Source of the DNA: Heterobasidion occidentale
Lineage: Eukaryota > Basidiomycota > Agaricomycetes > Russulales > Bondarzewiaceae
Reading direction: 5' to 3'
Assembly (NCBI GenBank): GCA_039111635.1
Contig: JBCAQO010000004.1
Coordinates: 2,294,001-2,358,000 of the forward strand
DNA: 64,000 nucleotides
Positions within the stretch are counted from its first letter, which is position 1. Each line of letters opens with the position of its first letter. The notes under the pieces are model-generated. The model saw nothing but the letters and a program-made list of their open reading frames with translations. It made no database searches and was not told the origin of the DNA. Positions 11,748 to 22,734 of this stretch are shown in pieces. The translations under genes and the position numbers were made by a program.

Positions 11748-12703
11748 CTATAGTGCAGCCTCATATTCTTCGTCAACGGCGCTCAAGAAATCCAGCATCT
11801 ACAGCCGCGAGTTCCTGTGATTACCATTGCAGTATCAGATAAAGTAGCGTACCAATATGTGGCGTCTCTCTGCAAGCTTTTTGCCGGGCTCGGTTTTCAT
11901 CCGTTCGCGGATGTGAAGTAGTTTGTCGTGGAAGTGTTGAATCGCAGTCTCATTTTGAATGGGGTCTCCCGATGGTGCGTGGAGGACGCTAACAACAAAT
12001 GAGAATCAGCAAGAAGGCACACTCGGGTGTTTGAAAGAGAGCAAGTGGTTACCGGTTCGTCGCAGAGCTGAAGGCTGAACAGCGCATGATGCCTAGACGA
12101 GAATACATCGCCGGTCAATCAAACAATTGTTAAATAAGCAAACGCGATGCGGCCGCACCAAAGGCCCCGATGGCATCCAGCCGATCAGCGTCTTGCGTGC
12201 AGTGCAGCTCGATGCAGTGCTCATGCCATTCACCCCACTTGCCGTCATTTCTCAACTTTTTCTCAGTTGTCCAGCTGACGTTTTCAACGATCTTCGCGAT
12301 CGTCTTCGCGCGACCGTCAGCAATAAGGTCGATTGACGGCAAGAGCACGGAGAGACTGGAAAAAGGGGAGGAAGTACGCGTAAGGATCAGAAGCAGCGCT
12401 CTCGGGCACGTATTTCTTGTCAAGTACGTCGTGCAGGAGAGCGGCGAGTTCTATTGTCAGAAAATCTGGCGACGTGGAGGGAGATTGTACGGCTCGCGCG
12501 AGGCTCAGTGCTGTCTTGCGTACGCGACGCACTGAGTGAGAGATGCTGAGAGCGACTCGATGGGATTTCTGAACGGAAGGCATACCGTGATACGCGTCGT
12601 GGGACGGGTCATAGCGCGCCATTGTCTCCTCCATGAGACGTTCTGCAGCGTGCACGACGGCGGCGTCATCTGGTGTTGGATACGTCGTGGCAGACACGGT
12701 CAT
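11748..12703 (-). CDS. HD-domain metal-dependent phosphohydrolase (YedJ-like)
   Basis: The protein resembles the bacterial YedJ family of HD phosphohydrolases, whose substrates are largely unknown. Exons in transcript order are 12703-12586, 12531-12159, 12092-12053, 11988-11853 and 11798-11748. The metal-site features are HDAYHVRRV, the HD pair in LLHDVLD, and QDADRLDAIGAFG further on; the tail has AIQHFHDKLLHIRERM. The exon sum is 718 nt, one base too many: reading on from FLPF into IDLIADGR requires dropping one base, most simply from the run of five T (A on the plus strand near 12360-12364). The start at 12703 (MTVSATTY) is preferred; an in-frame ATG lies at 12751. The gene is convergent with RFC3 and divergent from the zinc transporter. 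Confidence 0.8.
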
Positions 12704-12868
12704 CGTCGTCGCACGCTGAAAGCAAGAAATCGACTCGTCCGATCCGAGCATGTCACGTGGGATTAGACGCGCTGATAAGATAACCCGTCTCGGATCTTGC
12801 CGGTATTATCTCTGCCCGCCATAAACGGTCCCTTCATCTTACCTGGACATCCATTTACCTAGTTACCC

Positions 12869-15280
12869 ATGGCATCTCCTCCTCGACGCAGGCAAATACT
12901 TTCCGCTCTTTTTCTGATTTCTGTTCTAGGTCTTCTAGGACGCGTGGCCGCGCGCTCGACCGTCAAAATTACGGAGCCTCTTTCGAACGGAAGCATTCTG
13001 GTCTGTTTCCCACAACTTGAATGCTACACCCATTCTGACGCCCACGTGCATGGCATCCCATCTCCTCGGCCCATATCCTTCTTCGACTTGTTCTTTCCAT
13101 GCTGACACGGAAACTAGGCTGCTGATGTGGCGCAATGCACTGCTGTACAGCAGCTCTCCAAGTTGAAGGAGGAAATCGCGGGTGACGAGTCGCCCGTGAT
13201 GCGCCAGGTGTTCGCGTGGTTGTTTCCTTTTGGACCAGGGTGGAATTCGGGTACGTTGGTTCGTGTTCTCGAGACGAGCCTTTGCACCGAATGATATGCA
13301 CCCTTGACGCATGTCTGCGCTGGCAGTCCTGGGGACATTCTACATCAGCTCGTACGTCCTCTAATACGCGTCTGTAACATCGGAATCATTTTGATGTAAC
13401 ATGTATGTGTTCATCTCAATGAACAGCGTGCCCAATTTCATCCTCGCTTTTATTCCGGCCCAAATCAACCGGAACACGCTCAATACCATGACCGCTTTTG
13501 CTGTGCGTACTCATCAAGCATGCATCTAATATCAAAATGCAAACGCAGGCGAATTTCAGACAGGAGGGCTTCTCTCAGACGTGTTTTTGCATCTCGTCCC
13601 ACACTCGTTCATGGGCGAGCATCAAGATGGTTCCGTCCATTTCGTAATGGTCGAGGAAAAACGCAACATCCTTGTTGGGTGCGTGTACATGTCCATTCCT
13701 TCCCTGTTCCTGTTTCCCCTTCTATCAATTCCACCAGAAACTTGAGTATAGAAGGGCTGTGACTGACGCACGTTCATATTCGCGTTCGCATTACGGCTTT
13801 TAGGCTAGGCATCTTTGCTGGCTTCGCTTCGTTCTTCATCATGGAGAAGACTTTACGTGTGTTGGGAGGCGAAGATGGTCACTCGCATTCCCACTCTAGC
13901 GACGCACACGAGCATGAGCACGACGACACAAGCGCGTCGGGTCATGCATCCGGAGTCGCGGTGGCAAATTCGGAGGGTTTGCGCGCCCGCGCGACTAATG
14001 GGACCGTGGAGCCAACAGGATTAGAACATAGACATCCTGAGGAGGAAGAGAAGCACGCTAACTCGTCTAAATTATCAGCGTACCTCAATCTGTTTGGGGA
14101 TTTCGTCCATAATATGTATGCGCTGGCTCATTCTGGCATATCCAATGTCCAACTAAGTGTATTCCATTTCCAGCACTGACGGTCTCGCGTATGTCGTTTC
14201 CCCTTTGATTAACCGTCTAATCGGATGGTCCCTCGAGGATCTCGTTGATTGAGGTATCATTGATGTCTGTTGCACGCACAGGATGGCCGCATCGTTCTAC
14301 TCGAGTCCCCTTATCGGCGCGACTACCACGCTCGCTTGTTTCGCCCATGAAATTCCTCATGAAATTGCGGACTACAGCATCCTCATCCGCAGTGGTTTCA
14401 CGAAGCGGCAGGCAATGCAGTCACAATTCCTTACGGCAGTAGGCGCATTTGTGAGTTTTCATCTCTGAATAAACCTCGTTTCCCATGTGCACATATTGGC
14501 TACGTACGCGGGCGATGCACGTTCGTGTCGAGGCGCTGTGCCTCATGCTCCATTTCCCTTTCGGCGACGGGCACCTGGAATAAATTGCTGACTCTCTCCA
14601 TCTCTGACGTTCTGCTTCCGCGAAGGTCGGGTACGTAGCCAAGCTTTGAGTCCCGTTAGTGTTGTTATTGACGTTGCGTGTCGTGCGCCAATCAACCACG
14701 ACGCATCTGTCGCTGCTAGAACATTCATGGGCATTGCTGTCCACAACCTCTCTGGGCCTGGGGCCGACAGCCAGTCCAACGACTTGGCCGCGGCCGTGCG
14801 CCGGAGAGCAGCCGGGATCCTCGGCACGACCGTCCAGTTCGCAGATCTCGTGTGTATAATTGTTTCCTTTGGGTGACCGTTTATACCTATCACTTTCTCT
14901 TTCAGGTAATCCCCTTCGTTGCTGGCGGCTTCATGTATATCGGCGCTGTAGCAGTCTTACCGACGTATGGGGTTTCTCGAACGTTCCGTCCGGAGTGGTG
15001 CTAACGACAACTATTCTGGGTTTGTTTTCTAGACTACTTGAAGAGAGCAAGAGCGGGAAGCAAGCTTTGCGCGAGGTCTGTCCCTTGATCGCAGGCAGCA
15101 CCTCGCGTCGCACCACCATCACTAATGATTCGCATCGTAGTTCGGGGCCATGGCGTTCGGCGTGCTCTGCATGTTTTTGGTCGCGTGAGTGTGGATTGCC
15201 CTCGGCCCCCTTGTTTGGCCCGCAAGTTGAGCTGTTAGTCTGACTAACTTGTTTTGGTGTCGCATAGGTGGAACGAGTGA
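12869..15280 (+). CDS. YKE4: ZIP zinc transporter, KE4/SLC39A7 (Yke4) type
   Basis: ZIP proteins of this subfamily move zinc out of the ER/Golgi into the cytosol. Fourteen exons are needed: 12869-13000, 13118-13250, 13327-13351, 13427-13502, 13560-13678, 13804-14115, 14174-14188, 14282-14450, 14626-14630, 14720-14849, 14906-14964, 15033-15075, 15141-15184 and 15268-15280. They total 1275 nt and 424 residues, and the frame closes. There is an N-terminal signal-anchor, a histidine-rich loop (HSHSHSSDAHEHEHDD, then HRHPEEEEKH), the metal-site helix HNITDGLAMA and the subfamily signature HEIPHEIAD. Two internal exons are tiny: 15 nt (encoding TDGL) and 5 nt (encoding VG). Without the 5-nt exon the frame breaks before TFMGIAVHN. 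Confidence 0.93.
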
Positions 15281-16403
15281 TAGGCGTTGGGTGTGGTCAC
15301 AGGATGTGCATCGTGGGTGGCGGTATTTATTTCGGATTCAGGATAGCAGGGTACGCAATACAGGACCTTCCTTCTTTGTTTGCACGTGGGGCTACAGACG
15401 CCGCTTGCTGTTCTTTGCGATTCCGCGAGCTCTGAACGGATCGGACCTCCGCACGCCTGCCATGCCAGTGGGAGGGGTCGTCCCGCTAGGCGGGTGCCAA
15501 CGTTTCCCCTGACGGGTCACTTGTGCGATATGAGCGATATGAAGCTTCGCACCCGGACAAATCGAACCGATTATCAGCGGCGTTCTTCGTGCCCGAGGTA
15601 CTTACATGAAGACCCCCGTGGCCTCATGAAAAGCGCAGCCTCGAAGCCGGTTCTGAGGCTCGTGGGATGGAATCATTGTTCTGATAGTTGATGGATGTTA
15701 TGCCAGGTAGACGCTAGCGAAGGAGACGGCTGTAAATAGGCACGGTGGGCATGATGACAATCGTGTTGGGGTGTACACATCATGCATCATGAGGTGTCCT
15801 GAGGGTTTGAGGTACGAACGTGCGTGTCCGCACTGGTTCGCTACAGCCCTTGCCCGGAGGAGATGTGGCGGCAGCGCGGCACATAAGTCACTTCTCATTT
15901 TCAGCCACACGACCGTTTTCTTCCTTTAACTCTCAATCAACGCAGTGCTCCTTCTGCTCATCCCCTCATCTCCCTTTGCATTCTGCTCCCTGGCTTTTGG
16001 GGTTGTGCATCGTACGTGTTCCACGTGTTGCGTCGGAAACCGTCTCCGCAACGGGGTCTGGTCTAATCTAGCGTGTTCTCGAAACTAGCTTGCTCAACTT
16101 GAAACCAAACCCATCGCACCTTCAATTCCGCCCCATTTCTCCGCCCTCCAGAGACTGACCCTTGACCATCTCTGAACCCCCTTCGAATCCTCACAACACC
16201 CGTCGGCTCCTCCGTATTACGTTTGCTTCGTCACAGAACACCCGACGCACGCGACAGGGCTTGCCCCCAACTCATGAGGTCATATTGAACAACCTCAATC
16301 CATCAACTTGCCACTTGCCCCTCCCCTCTGTATTACCGCTTTTCTGTCCATATCGCCACCCTCGCCACCCCACCGCAAAATCAGTATCATACAGCTTCAT
16401 TCA
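15281..16403. other. Intergenic, about 1.1 kb, no gene seen
   Basis: This holds the 3' flank of the zinc transporter and the upstream region of the Nudix gene. Open frames such as 15249-15512 and 16162-16400 have no recognisable content. The 150 bases before the Nudix start are C/T-rich, as expected for a fungal leader. Confidence 0.5.
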
Positions 16404-17124
16404 ATGGCGACAAAAGGCCGTTCGCAACCCCGGGTCGTGTGCTGTGCAATCCCTATCGCTAGAGCTGCAGGGAAGGTCCTGGTCGTTACGAGTCGTAAAC
16501 GGCCGGATAATTGGGTCTGTGAGTCCTCGTCCCTTCATATGTTATGTGGTATTCCATACCTATCCTACCAATCCTCACCCGGCTTCTCCTGTCTTCGTGA
16601 ATGGTCGTGTGTCCAGCGCTCATCGCCCCTTTGCAATCATGCATTTGAGAATGCTTGCTAACCGACTGTTTTTCTTTCTGTCAATTTACTCGAAATCTAG
16701 TGCCCAAAGGAGGTTGGGAACCGACGGATGGCGTGCTGGAGGCAGCAGCCTTGCGAGAAGCCTTGGAAGAAGGTCTCATCCTTTGTCCCTCTACCCGTCC
16801 CCACCCATCCTAACATGCCCCCTCCCCCGCCGCGTCGTCCTTGCCCCTTGCAATCGCCACACCGCATTACATCATCCTTGCGCGCTTTCGCTCTTCACAG
16901 CGGGCGTTCGCGGCAGCATCACACGCTTCGTCACCACCATCCCCACCGCATCGTCAACGTACCACTTCTATGAGCTTGACGTCGCAGCTCTAGATCAAGA
17001 TTGGCTCGAGAGCGGCGAGCGCCGGAGGGAGTGGGTAGATTACGCCGAGGCTGTCCGGCGCGTGTCGTGGAAAACGGAGCTCGCGCAGGGCCTCATGCTC
17101 TCGTCACTCGCGCCCCGCCGGTGA
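16404..17124 (+). CDS. DDP1: Nudix hydrolase, diphosphoinositol-polyphosphate phosphohydrolase type
   Basis: Enzymes of the Ddp1/Aps1 group hydrolyse diphosphoinositol polyphosphates, dinucleoside polyphosphates and polyphosphate. Exons are 16404-16518, 16701-16772 and 16901-17124, summing to 411 nt and 136 residues. The signature WVLPKGGWEP and the Nudix helix AALREALEEAG are assembled across both splice junctions, which supports the model. The N-terminus (RVVCCAIPIARAAGKVLVV) is the usual first strand pair. The C-terminal half, with TYHFYELDV and REWVDYAEA, matches the group layout. The gene starts soon after a pyrimidine-rich leader. Symbol given by family resemblance. Confidence 0.87.
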
Positions 17125-17998
17125 CCTGCGACCGCGATCATTAGGGTGAGCACCGCTCGGACCTAGCAGACCACGGACGATCGATACACTATGCGCCGCG
17201 CGCGCCCCGCGACGAGCTTCTCCTTTTAATCTTGCTATCAAACCGACGCTCTTCGCACTGCATATCAACGCAATCATCTATAGACCTCCCATCTCTCGCA
17301 CACCGCATAACTTACTCGACTTCACCTATTTCGATCCAACGCACCCATCAGCCAAAGATACTCTCTTCCTCCTCCAGCTCGCGCCCGCCACTCCTCCCAG
17401 TTCTGGTCATCTATACCGTTTTTAGTCGCCCACTTGACCGCCTTGCTGCGCGCCGTGGGCCTCCCGTCGCCCTCTCATCCACACCGACTCTCGACATCGG
17501 ACTTGGCGCGTTGTTGCACTGTAGACGTCTTTGCATATTGTGTGCAGTCTACTGAATATCGATTTACTTTATCTGCCCTTTTTGGAGAGGTGATTGATGG
17601 CTGGCGCGTCCGCAGCGTGTTAGCAGACGGGCGCCCTTGGAGTTTGCTTACATTTGTGCTCGAACGCTGACGCATCGATCCGTCGGGACTGCGTGTCTCA
17701 CAAAGCCTTGCGATCTCGTGAACCTTCCGACGGGCAACAGTCCTTCCCAAAACTGCAACAAATATCCGATTAAAAATGAGTCTTTCCCATCCGAGCGACG
17801 ATCGGTGATCATGCATGGCAACTTGGCTGTCGCAGTACTCGAGAGGAGCCTGCCCTGTAATGAACGCAAATATCGAGATGGACAGGTTGCCTCGTTGAGT
17901 CTGCGAAAGGCAGGCCGGAAAAGGCAGGTTACGTAACCATACGCGTACCAGTGCGCCGCCGCGAGCGCCACTGAATTGACTCTGTTCCTCCTTCCATC
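17125..17998. other. Intergenic, about 870 bp, no gene seen
   Basis: Open frames on both strands (for example 17232-17555 and 17648-18061) show no conserved motif and conflict with each other. The stretch is best read as the Nudix 3' flank and the promoter of the C3HC zinc-finger gene. Confidence 0.5.
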
Positions 17999-20232
17999 AT
18001 GTCCGCCGCAACGTCGACACCAGCCATGCCCCAACGCGCTTTGATTTCTTCGCAGATGCAACCATCAACATCCTCGTCTTCGGTGAAAAGCAATAAGGTG
18101 CATTTTCTTTCTATCAGAACACACCAGCATGGAAGACGCTTTAGCCCAAAAAGTGACTTACCGCGTTCCTTCTTCCAGCGCAAACTCGCCGACGCGATGC
18201 AAAGCCTCGACGATGCCATGTCTCCACGACCCATTACCACTGATCGCCCTTCACCAGCAAAGAAAGCGCACACGGTGCGCTCGCTCTACTCCACGCTCGC
18301 CAAGTACGGCATCAGCGTGAAGGCGAAGCAGCCAGCGTCCTCGTTCGTCAAGCTCTCGTCTGTGTTCTCCTGGCCCGGAGTCTGAATTGGATTTGTGCGC
18401 CCCTACCTAGTGACCTGCCTGCCTCTCAATCTGTCGACTTGTCAAAGGCGCCCCACCTCGCAGCCATCCTCGCCCGCACCGCCTCCAAGACGCGCAACGC
18501 CATTCCACACAGATTTCGCTCTCGGCCGCCCGCATTCACATCAGCGGCAGCGGAATATCGCCCTTCGTCGACACCTTCGTTCCTCTCTCGCCTTGCCACT
18601 TTCAAACTCAACACCTACTCCAACAAGCCTCCCGCCATCGACGCCGTGGCGGCGGCGAAATGCGGATGGATCAACGATGGAAAAGATCGGCTCGTTTGTG
18701 GGATTTGTGCCGTGTCATGGGTCCTCGCCGGCCGGGAAGGGATGAACAGGGACGCAGGTAAGTTTAATGTCTAACTGATCACAGGTTTGCGGACTCGATG
18801 CAAATGTCAATCTGTGCTGTCTTTCCCGCTGGCTTTCGTAGCGAACGCGCTCGTTGAGAAACAGAGAGCTCATTTAGTCGATATGCATAAGGACGGGTGT
18901 CCTTGGAAGACTCGACAGTGCGATGGTGAGCAGCATTATTGCTATTTGTTGAGAGGTTAATCTTCTAATTCTATCCTCAGCCGATATCTATCGTATCTCG
19001 CTATCCTCTCCAGCCGCCATGGCCAAGGAGATTAAAACTCAAGCGCTAGAATTAGAACCAGTCTTGGAAGGCGTTGATGTTCAGCATCCTTTGGTAAGTT
19101 TCGTGGGTAATCTCTCTATTTCTTCTTTCCTGACGTCACACAGTCCTCGAAACAACTCCACCAGCTGATGACAATCATGGCTTCTGTCCGACTGGACGGT
19201 TATAATGATCCTGCGCCTTTGAATGGCGAAGGCCCGAATTCGCTTGCATTTCCTTCTCTCCATCAAGAGCCTTCTCAAATTGCGATACTCACTGCTTTCT
19301 TTGGGTGGTCGCTTGCACCCCCTGCACCCCTGCCTCCCCCTCCACGCACTCACACGCCATCCATGTCTCGAGCAAGCTCTGTAGCATTCTCCGTACCTTC
19401 AACGCCACGCGGTGCTCTTCGATCTGATCCGTTTGCCACACCCTCCGTCTCCGCTCCACGACTCTCATTGTCTAGGCTCAATTCTTTGCGTAGCAGCCCA
19501 ACAAGCTCCATATCTGGAGATTCTCAAAAACGCGATTCGTCTCTTCTCCGCTGCGCTCTATGTCATAGGCGCATAGGCCTCTGGGCTGTCACTGCCCCTA
19601 TACCGCGTGGAAGCGATGTATCCTCGTCAGCGCCTGCTGTGTCAAGCAGACAGATCGATCTGCTGAAAGAGCACAGGCCTTACTGTCCATATGTCGTGCG
19701 CTCCACCACCGTGCCATCGTTACCAATACCCCAATTGCAAGGAAGCACAGAATCATCAAACAGAGCGCCGTTACTTCACTCATCCTCTTCGGCATCATTG
19801 ACGCAGCCGAACGGGGTGCAGACTGGAGCTATGGAAGGGTGGAGGGCGGTGTTGACGGTAGTGACGCGGTACAGGATGAGTCAGAAACGGCGGGATGGAT
19901 TGTTGCAGGAGATCAGCGAGCGGGTGAGCCGTGGGGGCTCGGGAGCGGCGTCGCCGGACTCGTCGTTTGTGTTGGTGCGGTCGGAGACGATGGACTCGGG
20001 TGTTTCGAGGAGCGATGGAGGCGACGCAGAGACGAACAATCAGATGGATACGGACGCTGACCCTGTAGAAGCCATGATGGCAGGCGTCAAGAGCAAAGGG
20101 GTGGGTCATATTTCTCTTCACCGCCGATGTATCTGCGGAATCACTGGGAAGATCGCTGACTTGTTTTGGGTTGTTTTGGGAACTTCGCAGGGCAAGGAGC
20201 TGTTGAAGTACGTGAAAGGGTTGCTGGGCTGA
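17999..20232 (+). CDS. C3HC zinc-finger protein, NIPA/ZC3HC1-Rsm1 family
   Basis: Relatives include human ZC3HC1 (NIPA), yeast Pml39 and S. pombe Rsm1, nuclear-pore-basket or mRNA-export proteins. Exons are 17999-18097, 18179-18342, 18411-18757, 18842-18925, 18981-19093, 19144-20100 and 20191-20232, summing to 1806 nt and 601 residues. The first zinc module reads KCGWIND...RLVCGICAVSWVL followed by HLVDMHKDGCPW, split over two exons. The second (Rsm1-like) module has LLRCALCHRRIGLWA and a later LLKEHRPYCPYV. Between and after them are long serine/proline-rich stretches. The exon 2 donor GTTCGT at 18343 is chosen because it alone restores the frame. Role at the nuclear pore is inferred from the family. 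Confidence 0.88.
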
Positions 20233-20729
20233 ACAGAAGCCAGCTTTGTTATGTACAACGCCTTTCTACTTACTAACCGCGTGGGATCATATTTGTTTGG
20301 AAGAGGATGATCGCGTTCTTACTCTGTATTGCTGTGATCTGTGATTGAGCATGTCAAACGGACGGGATCATGATGGGCGACGGTCAGGTGCGAGGCTGTT
20401 TGCGTACAGGAATAACGAGAGATCAGATCCAGATTCCATTCGTCGCCAGGCGTGCGCGCGAACGTTCTCGGCTGTAGCCGTCACCCCCTTGCTATTACAT
20501 CTTCTCCCCTTGTTCCTTGTCTGTAACTTACTTTCTCTACACTGTCCTCTTTGCCCTCTTTCGCACCGGGCTTGCCCCGTTCACCAGGCCATTGAGGTCA
20601 GGAAATCGTCTTTCAAGAAAACTTTATCGAAAATTCCTTGTGGCGTCGGTCAATATCTTTACTAGCTTAATCACACCCCATCTGGTGCTCACACAACTAT
20701 CTTTTGCAGAGAGTTGACGACGGTGCTAA
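20233..20729. other. Intergenic, about 500 bp: BSD2 upstream region
   Basis: No gene is supported. The right half is C/T-rich (TTCCTTG, CTTTCTC blocks) and looks like the leader of the downstream gene. Confidence 0.5.
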
Positions 20730-22223
20730 ATGTCCGCAGCAAAGTATGCGCCATTACCTAACCCTCGGGCTGAGCTAGATGCGGAGCGCGAGATGGAGGA
20801 TGCCTTTAGTTCTGAGGACGAGGACGAGGACGAGCGTGTGGCTTCCCATGGCGAGCTTACGCCCCTGACGATTGGACAACAAGACGCGAGCACGAACCCT
20901 GGCCATGTTTCTACAACGATACGAGGCAATGGCATATACGACTTCGAGCGAGACTACGACTGTCCACCGCCCGGCTCGCCACCCGGCCCCTCCTCCACAG
21001 CGCTCCCTAATTCTTTTGGCAACTCGAACGGCTACATACCCACGTCTCCCATCGCATCTACGTTCCCTCGTCCACCCTTCTTCCGCAGGACACTTGGTTC
21101 TTTGTTGCCATCATACTATCAGCGCGTGCCTGTGAATGAGGTACGGGCACGTCTCAGGGGAGGCGGCAGCGAGAATGATGGCGTGTTCGCAAACGTGGCG
21201 GCAAAGCCGGGATCAGGACGGACGGTCTCTGTGCGCGCGGCGAATGGGGACATCTACATGGTTCCCGAGGAGGCTCAAAGCGAGGCGCCACCGGTATGTC
21301 CATTCGATCACATTTTGTATCGCTATTGACTGTTGCCTGTCCGTGGTGCAGTCCTATGCATCTGCCCAGGCGGATTCGGCACCCCCTTACTGGGAAACAA
21401 CCGTCCACGTACCTTCAATGAACGATCTCAGCGGTGATATGATTATCGACGACCTCCCCACAGGGCCCTTCCTTACCTTCATCCTGACCACCCTCATATC
21501 TTGGTTCTTCCAGCTCCCGGGGTTCCTCCTCACGTATCTCCTCCACCGCACCCACGCCGCGCGCTTCGGCTCGCTCGCGGGCCTCGCGCTCACCTTCATC
21601 CAGTTTGGCTTCGGAACGTCCATGTCAGGAGTGGATCTGCCCGGATGGGGTGATAGCGCAGGAGGTGGACTAGAAGTTCCCATCACGGGCGAAGACGGTA
21701 TCCCTACTCAGACAGTCACGATGGAGATGCCACATCCGACTGATGCGCCAATGCCGACGGGCGACTCGACAGCCATGTACCCTGATATATCGTCCCAGTC
21801 GTACGTGGGGCGCGAGTGGATCACATTCATCCTCATGACGATGGGTAAGCGTTTCTCGCCTATATGCAATAATTTCTATATTAAGACACTTCCCACCAAG
21901 GCTGGTTCCTCCTTCTCACTTCGCTCATCGGCTTCTTCCGCGTCAAGCGGTTCGAGATCTCTGTGCGCATGGCTGCAGCGCGCGCGCAGGGCCCGCCTCC
22001 GACGGCGGAGGACGTGCAGCGCGAGATGGCGATACGGCGGAACCTCGAAGACGCGTTTGGCCTCGGGGTCGAGATCGTCGACGAGCCTGAGACTCCTGGC
22101 GTGCGTCCACCACGAGGAGGAGGAGTTCAGTTGAGTGGTACCGAGGTGGACATGGAGCACGCGAGGCGGATAATACAGGAAGCAAGGTTGGAGCACGATC
22201 TGCGGGCGGCAGGGTTGCTCTAG
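20730..22223 (+). CDS. BSD2: Bsd2/Ndfip-type membrane adaptor for NEDD4/Rsp5 ligase
   Basis: Bsd2 and Ndfip proteins sit in Golgi and endosomal membranes and bring the WW-domain ubiquitin ligase Rsp5 to metal transporters and other cargo. Exons are 20730-21293, 21352-21844 and 21901-22223, summing to 1380 nt and 459 residues. The N-terminal half is cytosolic and acidic, with proline motifs such as PPPGSPP and APPSYAS, the latter formed across the first splice site. A conserved middle segment has YWETTVHVPS and GDMIIDDLPTGPF. It is followed by three hydrophobic stretches (FLTFILTTLISWFFQLPGFL, the SLAGLALTFIQFGFG region, and WITFILMTMGWFLLLTSLIGF across the last splice). The long charged C-terminus varies in this family. 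Confidence 0.88.
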
Positions 22224-22734
22224 TGGCGTGGGCTGGCAGTCCGTGGATACCATGTATGTATGTAGTTGTGAGAGGGGTCACGCCTGCGCTCGCTGTGCGG
22301 TATACCTTTTTTCTGGCCCCCTGTTTTTATTATTTCTTCTTATTTTCAAATCGAGGGGGGCTGATCTGGTCACTTTCACCCTTTGTTTTCGTCCTTCTCC
22401 GTCAGGCGCGTTTCTGTTGCTGCTCGCGTGATCATGTCTAGGTTTTTTGTGGGGTCTTATGTTTCGCTACTGTACGACCAGTTATTTCTGCATGTGCCAT
22501 TCGTGAGATGCAATTTGATTTCGTTGAAATTATGACACAAAGGAAGGTGGTCGCAGTAAATAATTGCGATTCCATCGATTGCTGCGCGCCAACACCTGAG
22601 ACAATCAGCCTGGTGGCACGAACACAACACAGCTGGTCGTGGCACAGGGTAATCGTCATTGGCTTCCATCTTGCACACACTCTTCGAAGAGAACCCCGTT
22701 TTGTCGCGGAGCAGAACGGAAAACAGGTTTGAAG
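22224..22734. other. Intergenic, about 510 bp, no gene seen
   Basis: A T-rich 3' flank of BSD2 (22290-22450) is followed by the HEN1 upstream region. Frames here show nothing recognisable. Confidence 0.5.
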
